This document shows positions 16,852 to 25,541 of a stretch of 42,990 nt of DNA, piece after piece. The stretch covers positions 1 to 42,990 of the forward strand of contig CAMCLD010000018.1 in the NCBI GenBank assembly GCA_945875635.1. The letters run 5' to 3'. Numbering within the stretch: position 1 is the first letter of the stretch; every line of letters starts with the position of its first letter. This DNA comes from an uncultured Prevotella sp. (GTDB lineage: Bacteria; Bacteroidota; Bacteroidia; Bacteroidales; Bacteroidaceae). Made by a program: the position numbers and the translations under genes. The notes under the pieces were generated by a model that saw nothing but the letters and a program-made list of their open reading frames with translations, was not told the origin of the DNA and did not search any database.

Positions 16852-17508
16852 TTATATATATATTATTTTTCTATCAACCTCTATAATAAGGTCACACAGG
16901 CGTGATATTTCTTCAAAATTGTGTGACACCATCACTACCGCACATGTCTTATTTATTTCCTTTATAAGCGAAGGCATCATTGCCTTGAAGTCAGGGGCCA
17001 TATACGTATCAGGTTCGTCAAGTATCAAGAGTTCCGGATTAGACACCATAGCTCTTGCAAACAAGGCTCTTTGCATCTGCCCACCACTCAAGGCACCTAT
17101 GTGGATGTCTGCCACATTGTCAAGCTCCAGAACACTTAACAGTCTGTCAACATCCTGCCCTTTTTCAATGCGACTACCAATAAAGGAGGGTGACAAAGTA
17201 GTCAATCCGGAGACTACGAGTTCCTTGACAGATATAGGGAACTGCCTGTCTATTATATTCTGTTGGGGCAGATATCCAATATCAAGCGATTTCACCTTTT
17301 CACCGCCACGGAAATATTCCACATCTCCTTTCAAAGGTTTGTTTATACCCAGCATAATACTGAGCAACGTTGTCTTGCCTCCACCGTTTGGTCCTACAAC
17401 ACCAAGACACGACCTATCTGAAATCTCAAGATTTATATCCTTGAAAATAACCTTATCACCATATCCAGCAGTGATGTTATTCAGTCTTAATATTGTATGC
17501 ATATTCAT
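16852..17508 (-). CDS. Metal (zinc/manganese-type) ABC transporter ATPase
   Basis: The 218-residue ATPase belongs to the ZnuC/MntB group. Walker A GPNGGGKT is at 39-46, the Q-loop YLPQQ at 79-83, the signature LSGGQ at 140-144 and Walker B LLILDEPD at 160-167, followed by the switch histidine (MVSHNFEE). It would power metal uptake with the lipoprotein encoded upstream. The expected membrane permease gene is not found here; the next gene is DUF389. A second ATG two codons in (17502) is an alternative start. A 142-base gap before it contains a small hairpin (17568-17584). Confidence 0.9.
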   Translation of the reverse strand: MNMHTILRLNNITAGYGDKVIFKDINLEISDRSCLGVVGPNGGGKTTLLSIMLGINKPLKGDVEYFRGGEKVKSLDIGYLPQQNIIDRQFPISVKELVVSGLTTLSPSFIGSRIEKGQDVDRLLSVLELDNVADIHIGALSGGQMQRALFARAMVSNPELLILDEPDTYMAPDFKAMMPSLIKEINKTCAVVMVSHNFEEISRLCDLIIEVDRKIIYI

Positions 17509-17650
17509 AATATCTTACTTAAGTATCGCAAATATCCGATATCCTGTCACGAGTTGTCGGCTTTTCTGCTTAAGATGCTTAAGCCACATATTAGCTGCCA
17601 ACTTCTAATCTCTCAGTATCAATCGTTCACTTTCATCAATCAAGCGTCAG

Positions 17651-18490
17651 TCATTCAAGTGCCTTCGCCGTATTTGCCATTTCACCCATCCAGTCGTATG
17701 ATAATGGATTAATAACACCTGTGCTTATTCCAAGTGTCTTAACCATTGGCTCTATATTACTGTTTGAAAACTCTTTCTGAATGAGCATTTTTCTAACCCC
17801 CAACTTGCGAGCATAATCAATCACCCTTGCTATCTGCCTTGCACCGGGTTCCCTACCCTCTTCCTCCATAGGAATCTGTTTCAGGTGGAATTCTTCGGCA
17901 AAATATGTCAATGATGGATGATAGATAATGAAAGCTCCTTTACCCACAATTTTTGTCGATAAAGATTTCTTCAGCATTATAATCTGCTTCTTTATACTAT
18001 CCGCTCTTGACATATAATACCGACAATTGGAAGTGTCTGTTTCGCATACAGCCTTGCATATATTGTCTATCATTTTCATGGCATTTCCACATCCCATCCA
18101 TACATGCGGGTCTGGAATGCCATTGGCACTGTTCAACATATATATACCACTTGATGAGTTGACAACCTTCATATCCGGATTCAATTTCCGGAATCTGTCA
18201 AGCCAAGTATTCTCAAAGCCAAGATTTCCAACTGATATATAGATTGTAGAGGAAGCCAGTCCTGCCATTTGCTCGGGGGAAGGCTCGTAAGTCTCCGGAC
18301 TGTTACCATTTGGAACCATGCTTACGACCTTGAACTTATCTCCCACAACGGATTCCGTAAAATAGCGCAAAGGCTCGATGGAGACAGTTATTATCCTATC
18401 TTCCTCGTTCTTGACGTTCGTTGAGCATGAAACCACAGACAGAGAGGAAACATAGATGATAAACAGGTATAATATATTGGTTAATCTCAT
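17651..18490 (-). CDS. Metal-binding lipoprotein of an ABC transporter (ZnuA-like)
   Basis: The 279-residue protein belongs to the cluster A-I (SBP_bac_9) metal-binding proteins. It starts with a lipoprotein signal (SVVSCS, Cys 22). Family features include ETYEPSPEQMAGL near 66, the metal-ligand histidine in PDPHVWM (H129) and YHPSLTYFAEEF near 190. The first histidine ligand of ZnuA (PHxYEP) is replaced by glutamate 66, and the acidic-histidine loop of zinc-specific proteins is absent, so the metal could be zinc, manganese or another. It probably delivers metal to the transporter whose ATPase is encoded next. Confidence 0.88.
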   Translation of the reverse strand: MRLTNILYLFIIYVSSLSVVSCSTNVKNEEDRIITVSIEPLRYFTESVVGDKFKVVSMVPNGNSPETYEPSPEQMAGLASSTIYISVGNLGFENTWLDRFRKLNPDMKVVNSSSGIYMLNSANGIPDPHVWMGCGNAMKMIDNICKAVCETDTSNCRYYMSRADSIKKQIIMLKKSLSTKIVGKGAFIIYHPSLTYFAEEFHLKQIPMEEEGREPGARQIARVIDYARKLGVRKMLIQKEFSNSNIEPMVKTLGISTGVINPLSYDWMGEMANTAKALE

Positions 18491-18542
18491 TTTCGAAGGA
18501 ATGATAATTTGAAAATTATAATATATATCATTGAAAGAAGCT

Positions 18543-18998
18543 CTATGCTATGAGAAGGTTAGCTCCATATATCAAGATTACATAACGAAGGAACTTACCA
18601 AGTGTTACGCTTATCAGTGACAAAGGAATATTGGCACGTGTCAGTCCAAGTACAATAGTTATTGCCGACCCCAATATAGGAAGGAAAGCGAAAAAGCCCA
18701 TCAATGCTCCGTGCCCGCCCATGAACTTCTCTGCTTTATCCAGATTTTTCTGGCTCACATGGAGATATTTCTCTATCCATACCATCTTGCCCATCCTACC
18801 GATAACATAATTGAAGGCACCTCCCAGGACATTGCCGATTGTACCGAAAACTATCAATTTCCATGAGTTTAGACCTGCTGCCGATAGAGCCACCATGACA
18901 ACCTCACTGCTGAAAGGGAAGAAACTGCCTGCAAGAAACGCAGACATAAGCATTCCCCAATAACCATATCCTATAAGAATGTTTATTAAATTATCCAT
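18543..18998 (-). CDS. VTT-domain (YqaA-like) membrane protein
   Basis: A 151-residue membrane protein with four to five hydrophobic segments and the VTT/DedA-type pattern: FFPFSSEVVMVALSAAG, a re-entrant GNVLGGAFNYVIGRMG, and FFAFLPILGSAITIVLGL. The small size and pattern fit the YqaA subgroup. DedA relatives take part in lipid-carrier or phospholipid handling, but the role of YqaA is unknown. I start it at 18998 (MDNLINIL), overlapping the previous gene by 13 bases; a longer frame to 19061 lies wholly in that gene. Confidence 0.85.
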   Translation of the reverse strand: MDNLINILIGYGYWGMLMSAFLAGSFFPFSSEVVMVALSAAGLNSWKLIVFGTIGNVLGGAFNYVIGRMGKMVWIEKYLHVSQKNLDKAEKFMGGHGALMGFFAFLPILGSAITIVLGLTRANIPLSLISVTLGKFLRYVILIYGANLLIA

Positions 18999-19912
18999 GC
19001 GCTGAAAATTGTAATAACAACGGAAAGCAGTATTATTATAATCGTCATTATATTTGACCAACGTGTATGTGTCAATGCTATGAAATGCGCTATGAGGGGC
19101 GACGTGTTTATTACTATTATGCCATATAGCGGATTAAAGAGTCGAGGCTGGATGGCAAGTATTGTAAACGAGAACACATCAACTATTATGAACATTTCAT
19201 AAAGCATCCGTGTCCTGATTTTGTCGCTGGAACTGTTTCGGAGGAAATGGATAGCTCCAATTATTGCCAACACAAACACAAATGCCACACATACGGTTTG
19301 TGACAATGAAAGGAGAGTGAAATCCCCCACTTCGCAGAACTGAACGAGAGGTGCAAAATGGTGTGTCAGGAAATGCAACTTGCCGAATGCAACACAATAT
19401 GCTGTCAAAAACCAATATGGGCAAATCAGTCCCAATAATGCCGCACATAGAATCCTGAAACTGAATGCCAGCAAATTGGTGCGCTGTACAATCAGAAACA
19501 ATGGAAGCATATACAAAATATTCACATTGAAAATGCTGGCAATACCAAGACATAGATATGCATAGAAGATACACCCAACAGCATTCTTATCCTGATAGCT
19601 GCGGAAAGACGCAAGATAGTGACCGATACAGCACATGGAAACAATGGCGATGCCATAGTCCTGAAGATTGAACGTTGACATTGTCATCAGCACAAGGAAT
19701 GTACACGATACCATGCGGCTGTATATTCTTATCAGTACATTTGCATTGTTAAACTCAACCATCAGCAAAGTAGCGATTGCCACTGCTGCATAAGAAATTC
19801 TCATTGAATAGTTATCCCATCCAATGAGTCCCCAAAGCAAAGTGCATAGCAATGCTGCTACTGGAAAAGAGGAGCGGCTTTCAGCTATTCTATTCTGAAA
19901 ACGTTTTACCAT
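18986..19912 (-). CDS. Multi-pass membrane protein of unknown function
   Basis: The 308-residue protein has about nine to ten hydrophobic segments. After a short polar N-terminus (MVKRFQNRIAESRSS) the segments follow one another with short loops, the longest being FLRNSSSDKIRTRM near 230. No catalytic motif is visible. Similar proteins are often encoded between purD and a VTT protein gene in Bacteroidales, as here. It starts 110 bases after purD and its end overlaps the VTT gene, suggesting co-expression. Confidence 0.65.
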   Translation of the reverse strand: MVKRFQNRIAESRSSFPVAALLCTLLWGLIGWDNYSMRISYAAVAIATLLMVEFNNANVLIRIYSRMVSCTFLVLMTMSTFNLQDYGIAIVSMCCIGHYLASFRSYQDKNAVGCIFYAYLCLGIASIFNVNILYMLPLFLIVQRTNLLAFSFRILCAALLGLICPYWFLTAYCVAFGKLHFLTHHFAPLVQFCEVGDFTLLSLSQTVCVAFVFVLAIIGAIHFLRNSSSDKIRTRMLYEMFIIVDVFSFTILAIQPRLFNPLYGIIVINTSPLIAHFIALTHTRWSNIMTIIIILLSVVITIFSAWII

Positions 19913-20022
19913 TATACAAGTTCCAAATGCAGTTAACGAATAAGCGAGTCATTTACGCCATAGAACAAACTACAGACCATAAAAAATGCTCAAACTCAAC
20001 AACATGTTTGCCTAATGCATTC

Positions 20023-21294
20023 TTATATAAGGTCTCTGCCTATGTCTGAACGGAAATACTTGTCTGTGAAGTCAATCTTCTGTGCTTCGGCGAAAGATTT
20101 TGCAAGAGCTTCTTCCTTATCCTTGCCATATGAGGATACAGCAATAACCCTGCCTCCGTCTGTCACAACTTTTCCATCCTTTATCGTCGTACCGCTATGG
20201 AAGAGTATGGAATCCCTTACATTGTCAAGCCCATTAATTTCATAGCCTTTCTTGTATTCCTGAGGATAGCCACCACTTACCAACATCACGCAAACAGCTG
20301 CCCTGTCGTCGAACTCAATGTCACGCTTGTCAAGATTGCCTGAAGCTACTCCTTCAAAAAGGTCAACTATGTCACTCTTGAGCCTAAGCATAACACTTTC
20401 CGTTTCCGGATCACCCATACGACAGTTATATTCTATTACCATCGGGTCACCGTTTACATTTATTAGACCAAAGAAAATGAAACCCTTGTAATCAATTCCT
20501 TCTGCTGCAAGTCCCTCAACAGTGGGACGTATTATGCGGCTTTCAACCTTACCCATCCATTCTTTCGTAGCGAAAGGCACAGGCGTTACGCTACCCATAC
20601 CGCCAGTGTTTAGACCAGTGTCGTGCTCGCCAATACGTTTATAATCTTTGGCTTCAGGAAGAATCTTATAGTTCTTGCCGTCTGTAAGTACAAAGACCGA
20701 GCACTCTATACCAGACAGGAACTCCTCCACAACCACCTGTGCAGAGGCATTACCGAACATGCCGCCAAGCATCTCCTCAAGTTCCTTTTTAGCCTCTTCT
20801 AAAGTTGGAAGTATCAGGACTCCTTTTCCCGCACACAGACCGTCAGCTTTCAGGACATACGGAGGACGTAAAGTCTCAAGGAACTCAAGTCCATCTTTAA
20901 GGGTATCTCCGCTAAATGTTCTGTATCCGGCAGTTGGAATATTATGCCTAACCATAAACGCCTTGGCAAAACCCTTGCTACCCTCAAGTACAGCACCAGC
21001 CTTTGAAGGACCTATAACAGGAATGGAGCATGTCCTTTTGTCAGACTTAAAATCATCATATATACCTTTTACAAGCGGTGCCTCTGGTCCGACAACAACC
21101 ATATCGACACTGTTGTTATCACAAAAGTCTTTTAGCCTTTCAAAATCGTCTGCTTTTATATCTACATTTTCACCGACAAGAGAGGTACCAGCATTACCCG
21201 GAGCTATGAATAGTTTGTCACATTTGTCACTCTTGCTGATTTTCCAGGCAAGCGCATGCTCTCTGCCTCCATTGCCTAATAGTAAAATTTTCAT
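20023..21294 (-). CDS. purD: Phosphoribosylamine-glycine ligase (GAR synthetase)
   Basis: PurD catalyses the second step of purine synthesis, ATP-dependent joining of phosphoribosylamine and glycine. The 423-residue length is normal. It begins with [17 protein letters not shown], has the ATP-grasp elements ([15 protein letters not shown]), [15 protein letters not shown], and the metal-binding [12 protein letters not shown] motif. It has a strong promoter at 21368-21399 facing away from the phosphatase remnant. It may lead the operon that continues to DUF389. Confidence 0.97.
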   Translation of the reverse strand: MKILLLGNGGREHALAWKISKSDKCDKLFIAPGNAGTSLVGENVDIKADDFERLKDFCDNNSVDMVVVGPEAPLVKGIYDDFKSDKRTCSIPVIGPSKAGAVLEGSKGFAKAFMVRHNIPTAGYRTFSGDTLKDGLEFLETLRPPYVLKADGLCAGKGVLILPTLEEAKKELEEMLGGMFGNASAQVVVEEFLSGIECSVFVLTDGKNYKILPEAKDYKRIGEHDTGLNTGGMGSVTPVPFATKEWMGKVESRIIRPTVEGLAAEGIDYKGFIFFGLINVNGDPMVIEYNCRMGDPETESVMLRLKSDIVDLFEGVASGNLDKRDIEFDDRAAVCVMLVSGGYPQEYKKGYEINGLDNVRDSILFHSGTTIKDGKVVTDGGRVIAVSSYGKDKEEALAKSFAEAQKIDFTDKYFRSDIGRDLI

Positions 21295-21367
21295 TGTACT
21301 CTGATATTTCTATTAATATATACTCCACTTACTTCCATGTCTTATTTGACATGTTACTATTTTGCCA

Positions 21368-21399
21368 CAAAATTACTTTATTTTGGTGACGTGACAAAA
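21368..21399 (-). promoter_or_regulatory. purD promoter
   Basis: On the minus strand TAATTTTG (21368-21375) with TTTTG (21395-21399) exactly 19 bases upstream. The leader is about 70 bases; no purine riboswitch or operator is recognisable. Confidence 0.75.
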
Positions 21400-21414
21400 G
21401 AATTCGTGATGTAA

Positions 21415-21446
21415 TTTTGGCATAAACGGATATTTGATTACATTTG
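21415..21446 (+). promoter_or_regulatory. Promoter of the truncated phosphatase gene
   Basis: TTTTG (21415-21419) and TACATTTG (21439-21446) with a 19-base spacer; the ATG follows after 36 bases. The promoter looks intact although the gene it serves is broken. Confidence 0.75.
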
Positions 21447-21482
21447 CACTTGAAATAAAACACAACAACAACTTAAATAAAC

Positions 21483-21782
21483 ATGAGAAAGTTTTTTATC
21501 CAATTAGCCATGCTTTCTATAGCACTGTCGATAGATGCACAAGACGTTAGGAAAGAGATTTTGAGTAATTATTGCCTTTCTGCGAGCAACTATTTAGCTT
21601 ATCCTGGTCCTTCGCAGAATAAGCTGACACCTGCCCCTAAAGGTTACAAGCCTTTTTATATCAGTCATTATGGTCGCCACGGCTCGAGATATTTAATAGG
21701 TGACAATGAGTATGACAAACCTCTACAAATTCTGTCAGAGGCAGACAAAAACGGGATAGCTTTTTCGTTCAGCCAAGGTTGA
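21483..21782 (+). pseudogene. Truncated histidine phosphatase (phytase-like) gene
   Basis: The frame codes for a signal peptide (to about SIDAQ, residue 20) and the start of a clade-2 histidine acid phosphatase, with the catalytic RHG motif in HYGRHGSRY near residue 65. Whole enzymes of this type are about 400 or more residues; this frame stops after 99, at FSFSQG. The last codons are made by a palindrome (21766-21785), and no continuation is seen before the DPP gene. The 3' part therefore seems to have been deleted at, or replaced by, the palindromes. Family: hydrolysis of phosphate monoesters in the periplasm; this remnant should be inactive. Confidence 0.85.
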
Positions 21783-21854
21783 ACGGTTGGAGATGTTAAT
21801 TCCCATAGCACATAAAAACAATTGAAACTACCGTTCAGCCTTGGCTGAACGGTA
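21766..21854. repeat. Pair of related palindromes in inverse orientation
   Basis: The first palindrome (21766-21785) has arms CGTTCAGCC and GGTTGAACG around AA. The second (21829-21854) has perfect 12-base arms TACCGTTCAGCC and GGCTGAACGGTA around TT. Each is close to the reverse complement of the other, 43 bases apart. The second, 12 bases after the DPP stop on the minus strand, could end that transcript. Confidence 0.75.
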
Positions 21855-21865
21855 TAGACTTTAAA

Positions 21866-24052
21866 CTATTTGGCTGGTTTCAAATAATCCTCAAAATACT
21901 GTGTTATCCTCTCGTGAAGATGCACACTCTGGTAGCCACGCATGTTATGCTGCTCTCCCGGATATACAAAAAAGTCTGGTTGAGTACCTTCCTTGATACA
22001 CTCTGCAAGGAAAGACAAGCAATGTTGCGGCACAACCGTATTGTCGTTATAACCAGTTATGACCTGAAGTTTTCCTTTTAAATTCTTAGCCTGGTTTATA
22101 AGACTGGTCTTCTCATAGCCTTCTGGATTTGACTGTGGTGTATCCATGTATCTCTCTCCATACATGACCTCATACCATTTCCAGTCAATTACAGGACCTC
22201 CTGCCACTCCAACCTTGAAGACATCCGGATGATTTGTCATCATCGTGATTGTCATGAAACCTCCAAAGCTCCATCCATGCACGCCTATGCGTGTGGAGTC
22301 AACGTATGGCAACGACTTAAGATACTCTATGCCCATCATCTGGTCTTGCATTTCGATCTGTCCAAGTTGCCTGAATGTAGCCTGCTCAAAAGCCCTGCCC
22401 CTGTTCTCGCTACCCCTGTTGTCAAGAATGAACAGCAGATAGCCTTTCTGGGCCATATAAGTTTCCCATCCCCTGCTTGCATAATGCCATCTTGCATCAA
22501 CGTTGTGGGCATGAGGACCTCCATATACATACACTATTGTAGGATATTTGACAGAAGGATTGAAACCGACGGGCATAACCATACGGTAATAAAGGTCTGT
22601 CGTTCCATCAGCAGCCTTGATACTTCCACACTTGAATTCAGGAGAATTATATTCTTTCCATGGGTTATCTGCCTTGAAGTAATTCTTTCCAGCTGCAGTC
22701 TTGGTATTTATAAAGTCTATGCCCCTTGGCAATTCCGGCTCAGAATAGTTATCATATAACTTCGTACCCTTGTCGCTAAGATAACAATAATGGTATCCAC
22801 GTCCATTATCAAGTGGTTTCCTCTTCCCTGTCTCAACATTTACAGAATACACATTCCTCTGCATTGGAGAAGCCTCGTTGGACATGTATATAACCGATTT
22901 ATCATCAGTGTTAAATCCAAGCATCTCCATGACGACCCAACTGCCTTTTGTAAGCTGCCGCAACTCCTTGCCATATATGTCCATCAGATAAAGATGGTTA
23001 TATCCGTCCTTCTGGCTCTGCATGAGAAACTTTGTATTGTCCCATGGCAGAAAGACAATCGGGTTAAGGGGTTCCACATATTTTGAGTCAGTCTCATTAT
23101 ATATCTCAGACTTTCGCTTGCCATTAGCAGCATCATAAGACACAAGACGACAATCGTTCTGGTCTCTGTTTAGTTCAAACATATATATTGTTGATGCATC
23201 TGGACTCCAAGAGATGTTGGTGAAATATCTATCTGTTGGATCGCCTGCATCAAGATATATAGTCCGTTTAGTGTCAATATCATAAACACCAACCGTAACC
23301 TTATGAGACGTCTCACCTGCCATAGGATATTTATCAGGTGCATACTCTGCCTCACGTGCAAAGACGTCAACCTGTGGATAGTCAGCAACCATTGACTGGT
23401 CCATGCGATAAAAGGCAAGACGTTTGCCGTCTGGACTCCAGAATGTACCTTTCTCAATTCCAAACTCATTTCTATGAACAGCTTGACCGTAAACTATTGA
23501 GCGTGAGCCATCAGATGATATCTGCTCAACCTTCCCTTCTGCATCGCAGACGTACAAGTTGTCATTTTCTATATAAGCAACGGACCTTGAAGACTTATTC
23601 CAGTCACTTACCTGCATGTTGACATAACTCTGCCTCCACAATAGTGTGTGCCTCTTGAAATCTACAAGAAACCTCTCTTTATTGTTTGACACAAGCACAA
23701 CTGGTTTGTCAGCATAGGGAAACTCTGCGTAATACAGACTCCTGACTTTCACGCTGTCATCAAGACCAATCCATTCGTTTATATCGTCCAGCGAAATCAG
23801 TAGTTTTTCTTTTCCGTTTGATTCATTGATGGCGTAGCATTCTTCCAAATCAAGTCTCACAGGCTTTTCCCCCCACCATGTTATATACCGTTGCTCTGGT
23901 ATCATGTTGTGGTAGTTGGAACCCCCATAATTAAGATCATCGAGGGTAAACTCCTTCTGAGCCTGAGCCATCTGAATTAATGTCATAACGAAAAGGAAAA
24001 GCATCAATCCCCTAATAATATAGAGATTTGCTAATGGTTTATTCATTGTCAT
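21866..24052 (-). CDS. Dipeptidyl peptidase IV-like serine peptidase (S9B)
   Basis: The 728-residue protein has a signal peptide (hydrophobic LMLFLFVMTLIQMAQAQ), an eight-bladed propeller (about 50-470) and a C-terminal alpha/beta-hydrolase domain. The catalytic serine is in HGWSFGGFM, the aspartate in GYNDNTVVP and the histidine in GEQHNMRGY. It would remove X-Pro (or similar) dipeptides from peptides in the periplasm or at the surface. The start is one of two nearby ATGs (24052 or 24046). Both overlap the end of the methyltransferase gene; the longer upstream frame is the antisense-free overlap and lacks a signal. Confidence 0.93.
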   Translation of the reverse strand: MTMNKPLANLYIIRGLMLFLFVMTLIQMAQAQKEFTLDDLNYGGSNYHNMIPEQRYITWWGEKPVRLDLEECYAINESNGKEKLLISLDDINEWIGLDDSVKVRSLYYAEFPYADKPVVLVSNNKERFLVDFKRHTLLWRQSYVNMQVSDWNKSSRSVAYIENDNLYVCDAEGKVEQISSDGSRSIVYGQAVHRNEFGIEKGTFWSPDGKRLAFYRMDQSMVADYPQVDVFAREAEYAPDKYPMAGETSHKVTVGVYDIDTKRTIYLDAGDPTDRYFTNISWSPDASTIYMFELNRDQNDCRLVSYDAANGKRKSEIYNETDSKYVEPLNPIVFLPWDNTKFLMQSQKDGYNHLYLMDIYGKELRQLTKGSWVVMEMLGFNTDDKSVIYMSNEASPMQRNVYSVNVETGKRKPLDNGRGYHYCYLSDKGTKLYDNYSEPELPRGIDFINTKTAAGKNYFKADNPWKEYNSPEFKCGSIKAADGTTDLYYRMVMPVGFNPSVKYPTIVYVYGGPHAHNVDARWHYASRGWETYMAQKGYLLFILDNRGSENRGRAFEQATFRQLGQIEMQDQMMGIEYLKSLPYVDSTRIGVHGWSFGGFMTITMMTNHPDVFKVGVAGGPVIDWKWYEVMYGERYMDTPQSNPEGYEKTSLINQAKNLKGKLQVITGYNDNTVVPQHCLSFLAECIKEGTQPDFFVYPGEQHNMRGYQSVHLHERITQYFEDYLKPAK

Positions 24053-25541
24053 AATTTCTGTTCTTTTTCCTGGGATATGAGCTGCCACCGCGTTTGCCAC
24101 CTTTCTCAAACCGTTTCTGCCGCATCTTGACATTGTCGTCTTTATTATAGTCTGATGCAAAACCCTTATCACGGCCCCTACGTTCTTTCCGGTCATTATC
24201 CCTGCGTTCTTTCTTACCGGAATATTTGCTGAAGAGTTTATCTTCAAAACTATGGAATCTGAATGTCCTTATATCATCATCCTGATTGCTTTCCATGTCA
24301 TCAATTCTTCTCTTGAAATCCCTGTTCTGCTTGAAACGGTGTTTTGATGCCATCTCACGCTTCTCAGATTCAGTCTTGACTATACCTCCATCCTCACGGA
24401 ACTCTTTCAGCTTTCCGTCAAACATGGTATATTTACGGAATTCACATTCAAGACTGCCATTATATAAAGGAATCTTTATTGAAGGCTTGAGACCTATACT
24501 TTCAAAACACTCTTCCTTATAACTCAGCACCCATGCCTCGTTTCCACCGAACTCATGCTTCAACCTCTCGCCAATCATCTTATATGTTCCAAGAAGATTA
24601 GGAGTGGAAATCCTCTCTCCATATGGTGGATTGGTTACAATGATGCTCTTGTTGGCAGGTTTCTTGAAATCTTTGAAATCAGCCTGTTTCACCTCAATAA
24701 TCTGCGTAAGACCTGCTGCACGCACATTAAAGTTGGCAGTGTTGACAGCTTTCATGTCTATGTCGTAACCATATATCTTGTGGTTGAACTCCCTTTCCTG
24801 TGAATCGTCATTATATATATGGTCAAACAATTCTTGGTCAAAGTCCGGCCATTTCTCAAATGCGAACTCCTTTCTGAACACTCCAGGCGAGATGTTTCTT
24901 GCAATGAGGGCTGCCTCAACAAGCAACGTACCTGAGCCACACATAGGATCTATGAAATCAGTCTCTCCCTTCCATCCCGTCATCAATATCATTCCAGCGG
25001 CAAGGACCTCGTTTAAGGGAGCTTCCACACTCTCCTGCCTATACCCTCTTCTATGAAGCGATTCTCCACTGGAGTCAAGACAAAGTGTTGCATCATCTTC
25101 CGCAATGTGTATGCTGAGTTTGATGTCTGGATTTGCTACAGAGATATTTGGACGATTGCCTGTGCGCTCCCTGAATTGGTCAACTATGGCATCCTTTACC
25201 TTATAGGTTACAAAACGACTGTTTCTGAATTCATCGGAATACACGACAGAATCTACAGAAAAAGTCTTTCCCTCACCGATGTACTTCGACCAGTCCAATT
25301 TCTGCACTTCTTCGTAAACGTCTTCTGCCGAGTGCGCCTTGAAATGGCGTATAGGTTTAAGGATTCTAATCGCTGTATGCAACTGGAAATTTGCCCTATA
25401 CATCAATTCCTTGTTTCCTGTGAAAGACACCATTCTACGTCCAATCTGTACATTGTTCGCCCCGATTTGCGTGAGCTCCTGTGCAAGAACATTCTCTAAT
25501 CCCATGAATGTCTTGGCAATGAGTTCAAATTCCTGTTCCAT
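24039..25541 (-). CDS. THUMP-domain rRNA methyltransferase (RlmL-like) with basic tail
   Basis: The 500-residue protein combines an N-terminal ferredoxin-like/THUMP RNA-binding region (about 1-160) with a SAM-dependent methyltransferase domain (DPMCGSGT at 198-205; the N2-guanine type NPPY motif at 304-307). The family methylates guanine N2 in 23S rRNA (position 2445 in E. coli). From about 430 onward the chain is a disordered tail rich in Arg, Lys, Asp and Gly, unlike E. coli RlmL, which has a second methyltransferase domain instead. Its start overlaps the acetyltransferase gene by 17 bases and its end overlaps the peptidase gene, so the three form an operon. Confidence 0.92.
   Translation of the reverse strand: MEQEFELIAKTFMGLENVLAQELTQIGANNVQIGRRMVSFTGNKELMYRANFQLHTAIRILKPIRHFKAHSAEDVYEEVQKLDWSKYIGEGKTFSVDSVVYSDEFRNSRFVTYKVKDAIVDQFRERTGNRPNISVANPDIKLSIHIAEDDATLCLDSSGESLHRRGYRQESVEAPLNEVLAAGMILMTGWKGETDFIDPMCGSGTLLVEAALIARNISPGVFRKEFAFEKWPDFDQELFDHIYNDDSQEREFNHKIYGYDIDMKAVNTANFNVRAAGLTQIIEVKQADFKDFKKPANKSIIVTNPPYGERISTPNLLGTYKMIGERLKHEFGGNEAWVLSYKEECFESIGLKPSIKIPLYNGSLECEFRKYTMFDGKLKEFREDGGIVKTESEKREMASKHRFKQNRDFKRRIDDMESNQDDDIRTFRFHSFEDKLFSKYSGKKERRDNDRKERRGRDKGFASDYNKDDNVKMRQKRFEKGGKRGGSSYPRKKNRNYDNE

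Noticed and set aside
22229..22759. 176-residue open frame antisense to the DPP gene
   Set aside because: Shadow frame with unusual Cys/His-rich composition.
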